Positions 37,234 to 46,906 of a DNA stretch of 64,000 nucleotides are shown one piece after another. The first letter of the stretch is position 1; each line of letters starts with the position of its first letter. This stretch comes from Nitrospina sp. UBA6727. GTDB taxonomy: Bacteria; Nitrospinota; Nitrospinia; Nitrospinales; VA-1. Under the pieces are notes generated by a model. The model made no database searches and was not told the origin of the DNA. It saw nothing but the letters and a program-made list of their open reading frames with translations. The stretch covers positions 52,726 to 116,725 of the forward strand of contig DKID01000015.1 in the NCBI GenBank assembly GCA_002454045.1, given 5' to 3'. Position numbers and translations under genes: made by a program.

Positions 37234-37767
37234 GTGAGAAAATTCTGGAGAGTCTTCGGCTGGGTAGCCTTCGGTATTTTTTTGCAATTCAAGTTTAACG
37301 TTTTATACGGCATCGTATTTCTTGAGAACCTTAATTTTCATGACCGTGCCTATTGGGTAGAAATGAATATGGTTTCCACGGAGGAAAACTTGAGGGTTTT
37401 AAAAGTCAAGGCCACGGTCCACCATTCCCTCGGTCCCGACTATTTCACCAATGTTTATATTCCCGAGCACTACGAAGTTTTGAATGAAACCCCCTATGTT
37501 GGCGCGGAGCCTGTCTCGGGTTATCGGGCTTATAGAATGAACATGAAACGTAAATACCGCGACGTGTTAGGAGAAAAGTTTTTTATAATTACGCCGCAAA
37601 AATTAGACGAAGATATTTCTGCGAAGCCTATTAAAGTTCACTTTGAAAATTTAAAACAACGCCTGCATTCAGACGAGACTTATCTAATCTCAACCGCGAA
37701 ACGCAAAACCCTGCTGAAAGGACCTAAGGTGGCGGAAGCCGTCTACCCTCAAAAGTTGGGGATGTAA
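37234..37767 (+). CDS. Hypothetical protein with N-terminal membrane anchor
   Basis: An unrecognised 177-residue protein. After a basic start (RKFWRVF) comes a hydrophobic segment, [21 protein letters not shown], then a soluble part with several Tyr and charged residues (for example [21 protein letters not shown]). I chose the GTG at 37234 with GGCGAGG about nine bases upstream; the frame stays open back to 37114. It precedes the DnaJ-like gene by ten bases and may form an operon with it. The gap 36976-37233 before it shows no supported feature. Confidence 0.6.
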   Translation: MRKFWRVFGWVAFGIFLQFKFNVLYGIVFLENLNFHDRAYWVEMNMVSTEENLRVLKVKATVHHSLGPDYFTNVYIPEHYEVLNETPYVGAEPVSGYRAYRMNMKRKYRDVLGEKFFIITPQKLDEDISAKPIKVHFENLKQRLHSDETYLISTAKRKTLLKGPKVAEAVYPQKLGM

Positions 37768-37777
37768 GAATTCACCG

Positions 37778-38653
37778 ATGCTTCACCAAACAAAACCGTT
37801 TAAAGATTATTACTCCATCCTAAATGTTTCGCAGAGTTCAAGTTCAGAGGAGATCAAAAAGTCGTTCCGCAAACTAGCTCTTGAACTTCACCCCGACCAC
37901 AACCGCGATGATCTAGAATCGGAAGAAAAGTTCAAGGAGATTACGGAAGCCTATGGAGTGTTGAATGATCCATCAAAGAAAAATGAGTATGACCGGTTTC
38001 GGAGCGATCATCTTGCCGGGCATACCGGGTCTTCCGGTTTCCGTTATTCCCAAGAAGATATTTTTGCCAGCATGTTCCACAGTGGAAATGCCCGCGAAAT
38101 TTTTGAGGAGATCAATCGTGAATTCGAGCACTCCGGCTTTCGTTCTGGCAACACGTTTTTCCGAACTTTATTTTTCGGTAACGCCGTGGGCGGATTAGGG
38201 AGAATCCTCAGAATCGTCCCGGGACCGATTGGGAAAATTGGCATGGGCTTAAAGCTGGCTCAAGTGGTCGGCTCGTCTTTGTACGTACTGCACAAGATGA
38301 AGCAGAAAAAACACGCTCAATCAAAGTCGGCTTCCTCCGTTCCACCTGAAACTAAACGTCCTTTGTTGGAAGGTATGAAGGGAATATTCGAAAGAAAGGA
38401 GCCGCGCAAATCTTCACTGGATATGGACTTTCAACTTTCCATCCTGCCCGACGAGGCTCTCGCGGGGTCCCACAAAAAAATTTCCTACCGGGTTAATGAG
38501 AAAATAGAACAACTGATGGTGCACATCCCTCCAAACTTTCGTTCAGGCGGAAAGCTTCGCGTACGCAGCAAAGGAAAAATTCAGAATGAAAAACGCGGCG
38601 ACCTGATTCTTTCCATCCATGTTGACCCTGGCGCAGTCACATCCAAAGAATGA
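37778..38653 (+). CDS. DnaJ-domain co-chaperone (CbpA-like, without zinc finger)
   Basis: A 291-residue J-domain protein. The J domain (residues ~9-75) has [20 protein letters not shown] and the HPD motif in [11 protein letters not shown], so it should stimulate an Hsp70. The Gly-rich and cysteine zinc-finger regions of DnaJ are missing; the middle contains a hydrophobic Gly-rich stretch (about 135-170) that may contact a membrane. The end ([19 protein letters not shown] to [13 protein letters not shown]) resembles the last substrate-binding domain of CbpA. Its client is unknown. Confidence 0.82.
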   Translation: MLHQTKPFKDYYSILNVSQSSSSEEIKKSFRKLALELHPDHNRDDLESEEKFKEITEAYGVLNDPSKKNEYDRFRSDHLAGHTGSSGFRYSQEDIFASMFHSGNAREIFEEINREFEHSGFRSGNTFFRTLFFGNAVGGLGRILRIVPGPIGKIGMGLKLAQVVGSSLYVLHKMKQKKHAQSKSASSVPPETKRPLLEGMKGIFERKEPRKSSLDMDFQLSILPDEALAGSHKKISYRVNEKIEQLMVHIPPNFRSGGKLRVRSKGKIQNEKRGDLILSIHVDPGAVTSKE

Positions 38654-38730
38654 ACAAACAACAAGCCATCGATTTCTAGATCGGTTTTTTCGAAGATCTT
38701 CTCGTCGATGCTTTCAAAAACTTTTGTGCA

Positions 38731-39597
38731 ATGAAATTTTTAAAAATACATTTTCTTGTGCTGGCTTGGATTCTAAACTTTCTCCACGCTACGAATGATA
38801 GCTGCGCCGAACCCATCCCAGTTTTTGTCAGCATTCTTCCGCAAAAATATTTTGTGGAACGAATAGGAAAAGAACAAGTCAAGGTTGAGGTCATGGTAAG
38901 TCCTGGAGAGAGCCCGGCGACTTTTAACCCAAACTCGAAAAAGATGAGCCTTTTGTCCCAGGCAAAATTGTACTTCAGCATCGGTGTGCCTTTTGAAACT
39001 ATTTGGATTGGCCGGATTCAATCCATTCACTCAAGTCTGCAATTCGTTCCTTTACATGATGACGAAAATCCAGCAACCGATCACGGTCGCGTCTCCCGTC
39101 ACTCTCGTGGCTCCAACGATCCACACATTTGGACCAGCCCGACAAAGGTTAAGATTATGGCAAAAAAAATCAAGGAGACCCTCGTCCTCGTTGAACCAAA
39201 AAAGGAAGCATACTTTACAAAAAATCTTCAAGCATTCCACGATGACCTGAACGCGCTAGACAAAGATGTTCGAGAAATTCTTGCGAGAAGTGATAATCAC
39301 CGCTTCATGGTATTTCATCCGGCTTGGTCTTATTTTGCTGAAGACTACGGTCTGGAACAAATCTCCATTGAAGATGGAGGAAAAGAACCCGGAGCACGGA
39401 CACTGCAAAAAATAATTGAGCACGGGAAAAATCTTGGGGTTAAAGTAATATTTGTGCAAAAACAATTTAGCCTGCCCGTCGCTAAGAAAATCGCGAAAAT
39501 GATTGGTGCCACCGTCCACGAAATAGATCCGCTGGCGGAAGATTACCTAGAAAATATGCGGCGAACAGCCATCGCCATTTCTGGAGCGTTGCGGTGA
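38731..39597 (+). CDS. znuA: ZnuA-like metal-binding periplasmic protein
   Basis: Substrate-binding subunit of a cluster A-1 ABC importer for Zn2+ or Mn2+ (288 residues). A signal peptide ends around ATNDSCA. Conserved: VFVSILPQKYFVERIG, a short His/Asp-rich loop (about residues 108-128), NDPHIWTSP, MVFHPAWSYF and VHEIDPLAEDY. Three of the usual four ligands (two His and the last Asp) are visible, but the first, normally His in SPHxYEP, is Ala in GESPATFNP. The loop favours zinc. It overlaps the ATPase gene by four bases. Confidence 0.85.
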   Translation: MKFLKIHFLVLAWILNFLHATNDSCAEPIPVFVSILPQKYFVERIGKEQVKVEVMVSPGESPATFNPNSKKMSLLSQAKLYFSIGVPFETIWIGRIQSIHSSLQFVPLHDDENPATDHGRVSRHSRGSNDPHIWTSPTKVKIMAKKIKETLVLVEPKKEAYFTKNLQAFHDDLNALDKDVREILARSDNHRFMVFHPAWSYFAEDYGLEQISIEDGGKEPGARTLQKIIEHGKNLGVKVIFVQKQFSLPVAKKIAKMIGATVHEIDPLAEDYLENMRRTAIAISGALR

Positions 39598-40328
39598 GTA
39601 CGGATTCAGTGATTAAAATAAAGGACCTTCATTTTAGTTATGACGGTCCAAAAATACTTGAAGACATCGAGATCAATATCCGGCGCAACGAATTTATTGG
39701 AATGGTCGGCCCGAACGGAAGTGGCAAAACTACTCTGCTAAAAATCATCATGGGCGTTTTAACTCCGAGCAAAGGTTTCGTCGAAGTTCTCGGCAAACCT
39801 CCCTTTCAATCGGTTAAGGAAATCGGTTACATGCCGCAACTAACACCATTTTCCCGGGATTTCCCAATCCGTGTAGAAGATGTCGTGTTGATGGGGCGGT
39901 TGGGGAAAACTTCCCGCATTGGTTTTTTCAGCAAGACGGATAAACGCGCCGCCGAAAAATCTATGGACGATGTCGGAGTTCTCGACCTTCGCAAACGGGC
40001 TATCGGCTCTCTCTCCGGCGGACAGTTGCAAAGAGTTCTCATCGCCCGAGCTCTCACCTGCGAACCAAAAATTATGATTCTCGATGAGCCTACCGCAAAT
40101 GTCGATATGAAAATTGAAAAGGACATCTTCAATCTACTCAAGCAGTTGAACGCGAACATTACCATCATCGTGGTGACTCACGACATCGGTTTTATTTCTC
40201 AATACATCAACCGCGTAGCCTGCATCAATCGCACCCTCATCTGCCATCCCACATCAGAACTGACCGGCGAGACGATTGAAAATATGTACGGCACCCACAT
40301 GCACATGGTGCATCACCATCGTGACTAG
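39594..40328 (+). CDS. znuC: Metal ABC transporter ATPase (ZnuC-like)
   Basis: ATPase of the metal importer, 244 residues, starting at GTG 39594 inside the end of znuA. Walker A GPNGSGKTTLLKI, Q-loop IGYMPQLTPFSRDFPI, ABC signature LSGGQLQRVLIARAL, Walker B IMILDEPTANVD and the His switch VVTHD are all intact. The C-terminus is His-rich (HMHMVHHH), possibly a metal-sensing tail. It overlaps the permease gene by eight bases. Confidence 0.93.
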   Translation: MSTDSVIKIKDLHFSYDGPKILEDIEINIRRNEFIGMVGPNGSGKTTLLKIIMGVLTPSKGFVEVLGKPPFQSVKEIGYMPQLTPFSRDFPIRVEDVVLMGRLGKTSRIGFFSKTDKRAAEKSMDDVGVLDLRKRAIGSLSGGQLQRVLIARALTCEPKIMILDEPTANVDMKIEKDIFNLLKQLNANITIIVVTHDIGFISQYINRVACINRTLICHPTSELTGETIENMYGTHMHMVHHHRD

Positions 40329-41142
40329 TTTCTTCGACACAATCTCTTCCCAAGTTTTCATGCAAAATGCTATCGTCGGTAGCATCCTCGCCAGCGTCGC
40401 CTGCGGCGTAATCGGCTCTTATGTCGTGGTGAAACGCATCGGCTATCTCGCCGGCGGCATCGCCCATTCGGTGTTGGGCGGAATGGGTATCGCCTACTAC
40501 TTAAGCAGACCACCTATTGAAGGCGCACTGGTCGCGGCCCTAGTTTTCGCAATGATTCTCGGTTGGGTGAGCCTGCGACTAAAACAGCAGGAGGACACAG
40601 TCATCGGGGCGTTGTGGGCGGGGGGCATGGCTGTCGGAATATTATTCATCTCGCAAACTCCCGGTTACAACATCGACCTTATGAGTTTTTTGTTCGGAAA
40701 TATTTTAATGATCTCCTTCGATGATCTTTTCTGGATCGCCGGGTTGGATGTGCTAATCCTGATCATCGTATTTTTATTTTACAAACAATTTTTGGCGGTG
40801 TCTTTTGATGAAGAATTTGCTCGCCTGCGCGGCATGCCTGTCGAGAGATTTTATTTGCTCTTCCTCGTTCTCGTTGCCTTAACCGTGGTTATCCTGATTC
40901 AGATTGTCGGACTGATTTTGGTGATCGCTTTATTGACTCTCCCCGCCGCCATATCCGGTCACTACGTCCGCTCGCTAAACTTGATGATGCTGTTCGCCAC
41001 CTTCCTCGGAATGTTCTTCACCATGGGGGGCTTGGCGATCTCGTATCATCCCGACTTACCACCGGGTCCCACCATCATTCTCGTCGCGGGAGCCTTTTAC
41101 CTTTTGTCTTTGGTCAGCGCTCGGTTCTGGAAAAAATCCTGA
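40321..41142 (+). CDS. znuB: Metal ABC transporter permease (ZnuB-like)
   Basis: Integral membrane permease (273 residues from GTG 40321) with about eight helices. It contains GVIGSYVVVKRIGYLAGGIAHS, LGGMGIAYYLSRPP and the end LPPGPTIILVAGAFYLLSL, all typical of ZnuB/MntB. The long frame back to 40276 would overlap znuC by 53 bases and is not favoured; an ATG at 40360 is a second option. No Zur/Fur regulator gene is seen nearby and I found no clear operator. Confidence 0.92.
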   Translation: MTSFFDTISSQVFMQNAIVGSILASVACGVIGSYVVVKRIGYLAGGIAHSVLGGMGIAYYLSRPPIEGALVAALVFAMILGWVSLRLKQQEDTVIGALWAGGMAVGILFISQTPGYNIDLMSFLFGNILMISFDDLFWIAGLDVLILIIVFLFYKQFLAVSFDEEFARLRGMPVERFYLLFLVLVALTVVILIQIVGLILVIALLTLPAAISGHYVRSLNLMMLFATFLGMFFTMGGLAISYHPDLPPGPTIILVAGAFYLLSLVSARFWKKS

Positions 41143-41200
41143 CAAGGAAAATTCTTGCGGTGAAAAAACGCGAAGGGTTTGCTTGTTGACCTGTGATGGG

Positions 41201-42976
41201 TCAGGCGAGAACGGCTAATCTTTCTGTTAAGGAATTGCGTTGGTGGTGAGCAAGATAAAGCAAGCCGTCGGAGAGAGAATAATTGTGCGGGAAGGTCATC
41301 ACCTCGCGCCCGAGTTTTTCGATTAGTTGCTGATACAGTTCGTTGGCTTCGGCGGCGGTCATCCCTATCGTCGATTCATAAGAATAACCTAGACTCAAAT
41401 CATGCTCCGGTGGAGTGTATATTTTTGTGATGCCCCACTCCCCCGGATTTTTTTCAATCGGCGCGCCGCGTTCCAAATCAAATTGGGAAAGGATGGCTGA
41501 AAAACCGGGGGAGTCCAGCAAGCGTTGGTTGTTGAGTACAAAGTTAATCGAGTCCATCGCCTCTTCACGGGTTTCGGTCGGGAACCCGCAGATCAGATAA
41601 AAGTGCATGGCGATGCCCAGCTTCATGCACCGTTCCGCCGTCTCATCGACCCAACTTAGTTCAACGCCTTTTTTCATGGAATCCAAAACCCGTTGGTTGT
41701 AAGACTCCAGACCAAAAATGAGTTTGCGGCAACCGGATTTGTACAACAGATCCATGCGGTCGTCTTTCAGTAGGCTCTTCTCAAACTTAAGTTCGCCCGT
41801 CCACTGCACGTCGATTTTTTCCTCAACGATTTTAGCCGCAAAGGTTCTGAGAAAATTAATGGGGAGTGCTTCGTCGGTGAAGAAAAAATGGTTGCAGTTA
41901 TATTTTTTCTGCAAAACTTTAAAATCATTCACCACGTTCTCGGCGTAACGAACGTGAAAATCCATGTGGTCGAAAGGAATGGAGCAGAACGCACACTTCT
42001 CCCAGTAACAACCTCTGGAACCCATCACCGGAAGAACCAGTTCCGGCGCAAGATAAAGGTCTAGCGGCAAACCATCAAAGTCCGGCGTCGGCAAAGCATT
42101 GAGTTCCTCTTTGGCGAAAGGACGGTTCACCGCGACCTTACCGTCCCGCTTGTAAATCAAGTTGGGAACTTTGCTGAGGTCGCCGTCGCCGCGAAGATGC
42201 TCCACCAGTCTAAGCAGTGGTGTCTCGCCTTCGTGCACAATAAAACTGTCGACAAAGTCGAACAGGTGAGAGCCGTCGTTTTCTAAACGGTCCACCAGTT
42301 TGGTGAACACGCTTCCTCCAACGGTGACGTGGATTTCGGGACGGTTCTGCTTGACCAGATGCGCCAGGGTGAGGCCGGAAATAATTTGTTCCACGGAAGT
42401 GATGGAAATGCCGAAGATGTCGATATCCTCCCGCAGGATTTCCGGCAGATACCATTGCTGATATAAATCATAGAAAAAATTTTCTTCTGGAAAATTGAAA
42501 GAGTTGATCACTTCTTCGGACGAGTAAGGGGAAAACCGCATCTGACTACCGATGACGGTCAACTGCGACGGATAATACGGGGCGAGAATATTGTCTAGCC
42601 AAACATCCATGATTTTGAGATTTTCCATGTACCGATCAATGTCATAGAATTCTTGGCTGCGCTGCGAAGTCACGGCGGAATCAATCTGGTCTTTTAGAGC
42701 CATGACAATCTCTTCGGCTTCGCGGAGTTTATTCAACTTTTCCGCCTCCACCGACGTAAGCCGTGGACGGGAACTCAGTTCGTTTAATTCTCGGACGATT
42801 CGTTCATAGAGCGGTTTGGTTTTTTCCCAAGTGCATAAGTCGTTGAGCAGTTCAATCGCGAGATCGCGTTGCACAACATCGTGCACCTCATGCGCATTGA
42901 GAAATGCTTTCAGACTGGGCAAACTCAGGTAGGGTTGCGAAGGATGCCACGATGTCGGGAAAACCAAATAAATCAT
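41201..42976 (-). CDS. Radical SAM protein with B12-binding-like N-terminal domain
   Basis: A 591-residue radical SAM enzyme. The [4Fe-4S] motif is GCYWEKCAFC at about residue 330, in the form CxxxCxxC, and the following region FFFTDEALP, KLIFGLESYNQRVLDSM and MHFYLICGFPTETREEAM is characteristic of the superfamily. The N-terminal part (about 180-270, FGISITSVEQIISGLTLAHL, then VTVGGSVFTKL) resembles a Rossmann-type B12-binding domain as in B12-binding radical SAM proteins. No peptide or partner gene suggests its substrate. Starts at ATG 42976. Confidence 0.83.
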   Translation of the reverse strand: MIYLVFPTSWHPSQPYLSLPSLKAFLNAHEVHDVVQRDLAIELLNDLCTWEKTKPLYERIVRELNELSSRPRLTSVEAEKLNKLREAEEIVMALKDQIDSAVTSQRSQEFYDIDRYMENLKIMDVWLDNILAPYYPSQLTVIGSQMRFSPYSSEEVINSFNFPEENFFYDLYQQWYLPEILREDIDIFGISITSVEQIISGLTLAHLVKQNRPEIHVTVGGSVFTKLVDRLENDGSHLFDFVDSFIVHEGETPLLRLVEHLRGDGDLSKVPNLIYKRDGKVAVNRPFAKEELNALPTPDFDGLPLDLYLAPELVLPVMGSRGCYWEKCAFCSIPFDHMDFHVRYAENVVNDFKVLQKKYNCNHFFFTDEALPINFLRTFAAKIVEEKIDVQWTGELKFEKSLLKDDRMDLLYKSGCRKLIFGLESYNQRVLDSMKKGVELSWVDETAERCMKLGIAMHFYLICGFPTETREEAMDSINFVLNNQRLLDSPGFSAILSQFDLERGAPIEKNPGEWGITKIYTPPEHDLSLGYSYESTIGMTAAEANELYQQLIEKLGREVMTFPHNYSLSDGLLYLAHHQRNSLTERLAVLA

Positions 42977-43068
42977 TTTACGCGTACCTGATAATTCAAT
43001 AATTTATTTCTGGGCAATCAGCATGCCTTACTAAAAGTACATTCGCGACGCGGACGAGACGTTCTCTT

Positions 43069-43126
43069 CACCGCCATCCCACCGTCGCCGTCGCGCCACC
43101 ACCGTCGTCATCGGCGACTTCATCGG
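43069..43126. repeat. CGTC/ATCG low-complexity tract, intergenic copy
   Basis: Between the radical SAM gene and the cupin gene the DNA is a run of CCGTCGCCGTCG and ACCGTCGTCATCGGCG-like units. The same words recur at 6717-6812, 46630-46682 and 57705-57732. It is not an exact tandem repeat, and no function is known to me. Confidence 0.5.
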
Positions 43127-43450
43127 TCAAGGTTTGGGAGCCATAAAAACCAGCATGACCAGTTTGTCATCGGCGTGATTAACCACTCCATGGTCTTGAC
43201 CCGACGGAGCCATGGTAATTTCGTTTTGCGAAAGTACTTTTTCTTCCGTCCCAACGGTAACCTTGCCCCGCCCTTCCAACACATAATACACCTTGTCGGA
43301 CCCTTCATGAGAATGAACTTTCTGGGACTGACCAGGCTCAAGACAGTATACATCACAAAAAAAATTATCCGTGTCAAATAGGCTGACTTTTTTCATCTTC
43401 GCGGGATCAAACTCAACCGCATCCCGAACATTGACCACCTTCATAACCAT
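43127..43450 (-). CDS. Small cupin-domain protein
   Basis: A 107-residue single-domain cupin. The two motifs are seen: HSHEGSDKVYYVLEGRGKVTV (split here, with metal-binding His and Glu) and PSGQDHGVVNHADDKLVMLVF. Preceded in frame by a non-conserved leader up to 43567, so an ATG at 43450 (or 43444) is chosen. Cupins of this size bind a metal and often sense or process small ligands; nothing in the neighbourhood tells which. Confidence 0.75.
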   Translation of the reverse strand: MVMKVVNVRDAVEFDPAKMKKVSLFDTDNFFCDVYCLEPGQSQKVHSHEGSDKVYYVLEGRGKVTVGTEEKVLSQNEITMAPSGQDHGVVNHADDKLVMLVFMAPKP

Positions 43451-43717
43451 GCCGCAAGTTTCCGCTAAATGAGTCGTTGTTTCAGAAACACACCGCCGCG
43501 TTTTTTCTTGTCCACTTTCTTCTGAAGGACGAGTGACCATCTTCCCGCGGCGGGGAAAAATCCTCAAAACTTTATGGAGTCGAAAATGGTAACACAGGAA
43601 ATGTGTCGCGCCAAAAATAAGTTCAGCGGTTTTTGCCGCGCCCTATTTAATTGACATTGACCTTGCGTTCCACTATCGTGGCGGGCGTCATCCGCACACG
43701 AAGAAGCAAACCGAATT

Positions 43718-43795
43718 CGGGACGTGGCGCAGCCTGGTTAGCGTACTTGACTGGGGGTCAAGTGGTCGGAGGTTCAAATCCTCTCGTCCCGACCA
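43718..43795 (+). tRNA. tRNA-Pro (anticodon GGG)
   Basis: The acceptor stem CGGGACG (43718-43724) pairs with CGTCCCG (43785-43791) and the 3' ACCA is encoded. The anticodon arm is CTTGA, loop CTGGGGG, TCAAG, giving anticodon GGG (Pro). The T arm with GGTTCAAATCC is standard. It sits ten bases before an ACT-domain gene. Confidence 0.96.
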
Positions 43796-43805
43796 TTATT
43801 CAAAT

Positions 43806-44330
43806 ATGAAAAACTGGTTCATGCTTTCCCTGATAGGACCCGATCAACTTGGCATCGTCGCTCGCTTGAGTGCAGGGCTTTGCAAAAGTGGTTGCAATCT
43901 CGGCGACTCTTCCATGGTCCGACTGGGAAAGTATTTCACCATCATGTTGATGATCGAATACGAAGGCAGTAAGGATGAATTAGAAACCATCGCCGCCGCC
44001 ATTTGCGAGCCTCTTAAACTCAACGCCTATTTGGTCGAGTTGGGTGATAAAACCCAGCACCATCGCGAACCGGATGTACGAATCAGTCTATTCGCCGAAG
44101 ACCGTGTGGGAATCGTGGAAGACACCACCACCCCGCTCGCTCAAGCCGGACTAAACATTCTGCATCTCGAATCCAATGTTGAGGAGGCGGGAGAATCGGG
44201 AACCTATCATATCCACCTCGAAGGCACCGTGTCGGATGGACTAGCCCCCCTCTATAAAATCTTGGAAAAACTGGAAAAGGAAAAAGGCATCCAATCCCAC
44301 TTAATCCCCATCAACGCTCAGGTCACCTGA
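43806..44330 (+). CDS. Two-ACT-domain regulatory protein (GcvR-like), copy 1
   Basis: A 174-residue protein of two ACT domains: residues ~1-80 (WFMLSLIGPDQLGIVARLSA) and ~90-170 (PDVRISLFAEDRVGIVEDTT). The arrangement is that of GcvR-like amino-acid-sensing regulators, which lack a DNA-binding domain. A clear paralogue with the same length is at 58251-58775. It precedes the sulfite/nitrite reductase gene by about 150 bases. What ligand it senses cannot be told. Confidence 0.82.
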   Translation: MKNWFMLSLIGPDQLGIVARLSAGLCKSGCNLGDSSMVRLGKYFTIMLMIEYEGSKDELETIAAAICEPLKLNAYLVELGDKTQHHREPDVRISLFAEDRVGIVEDTTTPLAQAGLNILHLESNVEEAGESGTYHIHLEGTVSDGLAPLYKILEKLEKEKGIQSHLIPINAQVT

Positions 44331-44485
44331 TTTTCTAAACGCCGCGGCAAATAATTTTCGGATATCAAACTGAAATTTGAATCCGCGAACAAGAAACTTA
44401 TCTAAAATAGAAAGAGATGCCCCGTTGCGGAATCTGCTATACTTTTAGTTTGTACAATTTAGCCAACTCCGCGAAAAGGAACGCA

Positions 44486-46900
44486 GTGGATACAAAAGCT
44501 TTAGACATTCCAGACGAGGTCCGGCGGGAAATTGATGCCTTCGCCGCGGAGGTGGAACGTCTGAACCGCGGCGAAGTCGGCGATGACGACTTTAAACGAT
44601 TTCGTCTGCAGCAAGGAATCTATGGTCAGCGTCAGGACGGCGAACAAATGGTGCGCACCAAACTCCCCGCCGGGAAAATGACTAGCGACCAACTGGAAAG
44701 CCTGGCGGATTTCGCCGAAAAATATTCGCACGGCATCCTTCACGTCACCACGCGTCAGGATATCCAACTGCATTACGTAAACATTCAAAATGTTTCCCGC
44801 GGCCTTGAAGACCTTGCTCAGGCGGGGATCACCACCCGCGAAGCCTGCGGCAACACCGTGCGAAATATAACCGCGTGCCACAAAGCCGGCACCTGCCCCA
44901 CCGAAGTGTTCGACGTAGCCCCCTACGCCTTGGCGACGTACAAATATCTTTTGCGCAAAGATTTAACCCAAAACCTGCCGCGAAAATTTAAGATCACCTT
45001 CGGCGGTTGTAGCGGATGCGGACTTGCGCCCATCCACGATATTGGACTGAAGGCGACCGTCACGAAAAATGGCGATGAAGACGTGCGCGGCTTTCGAGTT
45101 TTGATTGGCGGCGGACTGGGGTCATTCCCGCACGCCGCGAAACATTTGCTCGACTTCATTCGCGCCGACAATCTGCTGAGAATGTGCGAGGCGATTGTCT
45201 CCATCTTCGACAAATACGGGGACAAACGAAACCGCAACAAAGCCAGGTTGAAGTTTCTCGTCGATAAACTCGGCATGGAAAAAATTAAAGAACTTTATGA
45301 GGAAGAGTATGCGGTGCTGAGCGCGAAGACCTACCCGGTCATCGAACTCCCCGACGAGGACGACCCGAAAATTCCCGAGTATCATCCCAACAACGAATAC
45401 GATTCCGACCCAGAGTTTATACTTTGGAAAAATCGGAATATCGAAGCGCAAAAACAAAACGGATTTCACAACCTTCAAATCAAATTAATCTTAGGCGACC
45501 TTAACGTTTCGCAGGCGAAGACTCTCGCAAATATCGCCAGAAAGTATGCCGCGGGAATCGTCCTCTGCACGGTCAACCAAAACATGATGATTCCTTGGGT
45601 GAAGGAAGATGCCTTCGGCGCGGTCTTCGCCGAACTCAAGAACATCAATCTTCATAAAGCCGGCACCGAAGAAATCCGCGACATCACCTGTTGCCCGGGT
45701 TCGGAGACCTGCAATCTCGGCATCACCGCCTCGCGCGGGTTGGTGCAACAACTGAACGCGGAGATGGAAAATGGATTTGAGACCACGAAGGATCTTGACC
45801 ACATTTCCATCAAGGCTAGCGGTTGCCCGAATTCTTGCGGGCAACATCATATCGCGTCCATCGGATTTCACGGCGGAGCAAAAAAAATAAATGGAATTCT
45901 GGCGCCGCATTATGAAGTCTTCCTCGGCGGAAGAGTTTCAGAAGATGAAGTGGTGTTCGGCACATCGGTTACCAAAATCCCAGCCAAAAACGCGCCGGCG
46001 GCGATGAAGATTGCCGTGGAAGATTATAAGACCAAAAAACAAAACGGCGAAACGTTTGGCGAATACTTTGACCGGCAAGGGAAAGTTTATTTCCGCGAAT
46101 TATTGAAACCGCTGAAAGACTTACCGGCGATCGAAAAATCTCCGGATTCCTATATCGACTATGGCTCCGCGGAAAAGTTTAGCCTCGAAGACCGCGGGCA
46201 AGGAGAATGCGCCGGTGCCGTCACCGACATGATCACCGACCGCATCGCCGAAGCCGAGCGCGCCCTCTTCCAAGGCAAACTCAGTCTCGAAAAAAGTTCG
46301 TTCCATGAAACCGGCGAACATGCCAAACATTCGGTCATCGCTTCTGCCAGGGCGTTGCTGGTTACGGAGGGCATGGACTTCAACGACGACTGGGAATGTC
46401 TGAAAAAATTTCAGTCGCTGGTTATCGATATGGAAATTGTATCGGCGAAGTTTGCCAAACTCATCGACAGTTTTGAGTCGGCACCGGAAACCAAAGATGA
46501 TAAAACCGCGGCGTGGCGGTTGAACGAAGCCGGACAACTTCTGGAAGAATGCAAAGCGGTTCAGAAAAAAATGCAGTCTGACAAATCCCTCAGAATACGG
46601 GTCGGCGGCGGCGAACAAAAAGCGGGAGCCGTTACGTCCTCACCGTCATCGTCAACGCCAACGCCGTCATCCGACGGCAACGTTCAGAGCATTGATCTCC
46701 TCGGCGTCAAATGCCCGTTCAACTACGTCAAAACAAAAATCAAGTTGGAAGCCATGGCGTCGGGAAACATACTAGAGGTCTTGCTCGATGCGGGCGACCC
46801 CGCCGAAAATGTTCCGCGAAGTATTAAAAATGATGGGCACAAAGTTGTTTCCCTGACGGAAGAAAACGGCCATTACAAATTGACCGTGGAAAAGGTTTAG
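44486..46900 (+). CDS. Siroheme sulfite/nitrite reductase fused to helical and TusA-like domains
   Basis: An 804-residue protein. Residues ~1-560 are a two-repeat siroheme reductase with cluster/siroheme cysteines C403, C409 (CPGSETC) and C447, C451 (CPNSC). The N-terminal half also has a Cx5C (131/137) and CSGC (175/178) set. A helical stretch (about 575-697) is followed by a Ser/Thr/Pro linker and a TusA-like domain (about 733-804) with Cys743 in KCPFNYVKTK. Electron donor is probably ferredoxin. The GTG at 44486 is preferred over ATG 44417 because AAAAGGA lies just upstream. Sulfite versus nitrite as substrate cannot be decided, though TusA argues for sulfur. Confidence 0.82.
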   Translation: MDTKALDIPDEVRREIDAFAAEVERLNRGEVGDDDFKRFRLQQGIYGQRQDGEQMVRTKLPAGKMTSDQLESLADFAEKYSHGILHVTTRQDIQLHYVNIQNVSRGLEDLAQAGITTREACGNTVRNITACHKAGTCPTEVFDVAPYALATYKYLLRKDLTQNLPRKFKITFGGCSGCGLAPIHDIGLKATVTKNGDEDVRGFRVLIGGGLGSFPHAAKHLLDFIRADNLLRMCEAIVSIFDKYGDKRNRNKARLKFLVDKLGMEKIKELYEEEYAVLSAKTYPVIELPDEDDPKIPEYHPNNEYDSDPEFILWKNRNIEAQKQNGFHNLQIKLILGDLNVSQAKTLANIARKYAAGIVLCTVNQNMMIPWVKEDAFGAVFAELKNINLHKAGTEEIRDITCCPGSETCNLGITASRGLVQQLNAEMENGFETTKDLDHISIKASGCPNSCGQHHIASIGFHGGAKKINGILAPHYEVFLGGRVSEDEVVFGTSVTKIPAKNAPAAMKIAVEDYKTKKQNGETFGEYFDRQGKVYFRELLKPLKDLPAIEKSPDSYIDYGSAEKFSLEDRGQGECAGAVTDMITDRIAEAERALFQGKLSLEKSSFHETGEHAKHSVIASARALLVTEGMDFNDDWECLKKFQSLVIDMEIVSAKFAKLIDSFESAPETKDDKTAAWRLNEAGQLLEECKAVQKKMQSDKSLRIRVGGGEQKAGAVTSSPSSSTPTPSSDGNVQSIDLLGVKCPFNYVKTKIKLEAMASGNILEVLLDAGDPAENVPRSIKNDGHKVVSLTEENGHYKLTVEKV
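46630..46682. repeat. CCGTCATCG-type tract within the sulfite reductase linker
   Basis: The DNA encoding the Ser/Thr/Pro linker before the TusA-like domain consists of TCACCGTCATCGTCAACGCC-like units, the same low-complexity words as in the intergenic tracts. Here the frame is kept and the tract acts as an interdomain linker. Confidence 0.5.
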
Positions 46901-46906
46901 GGATTA

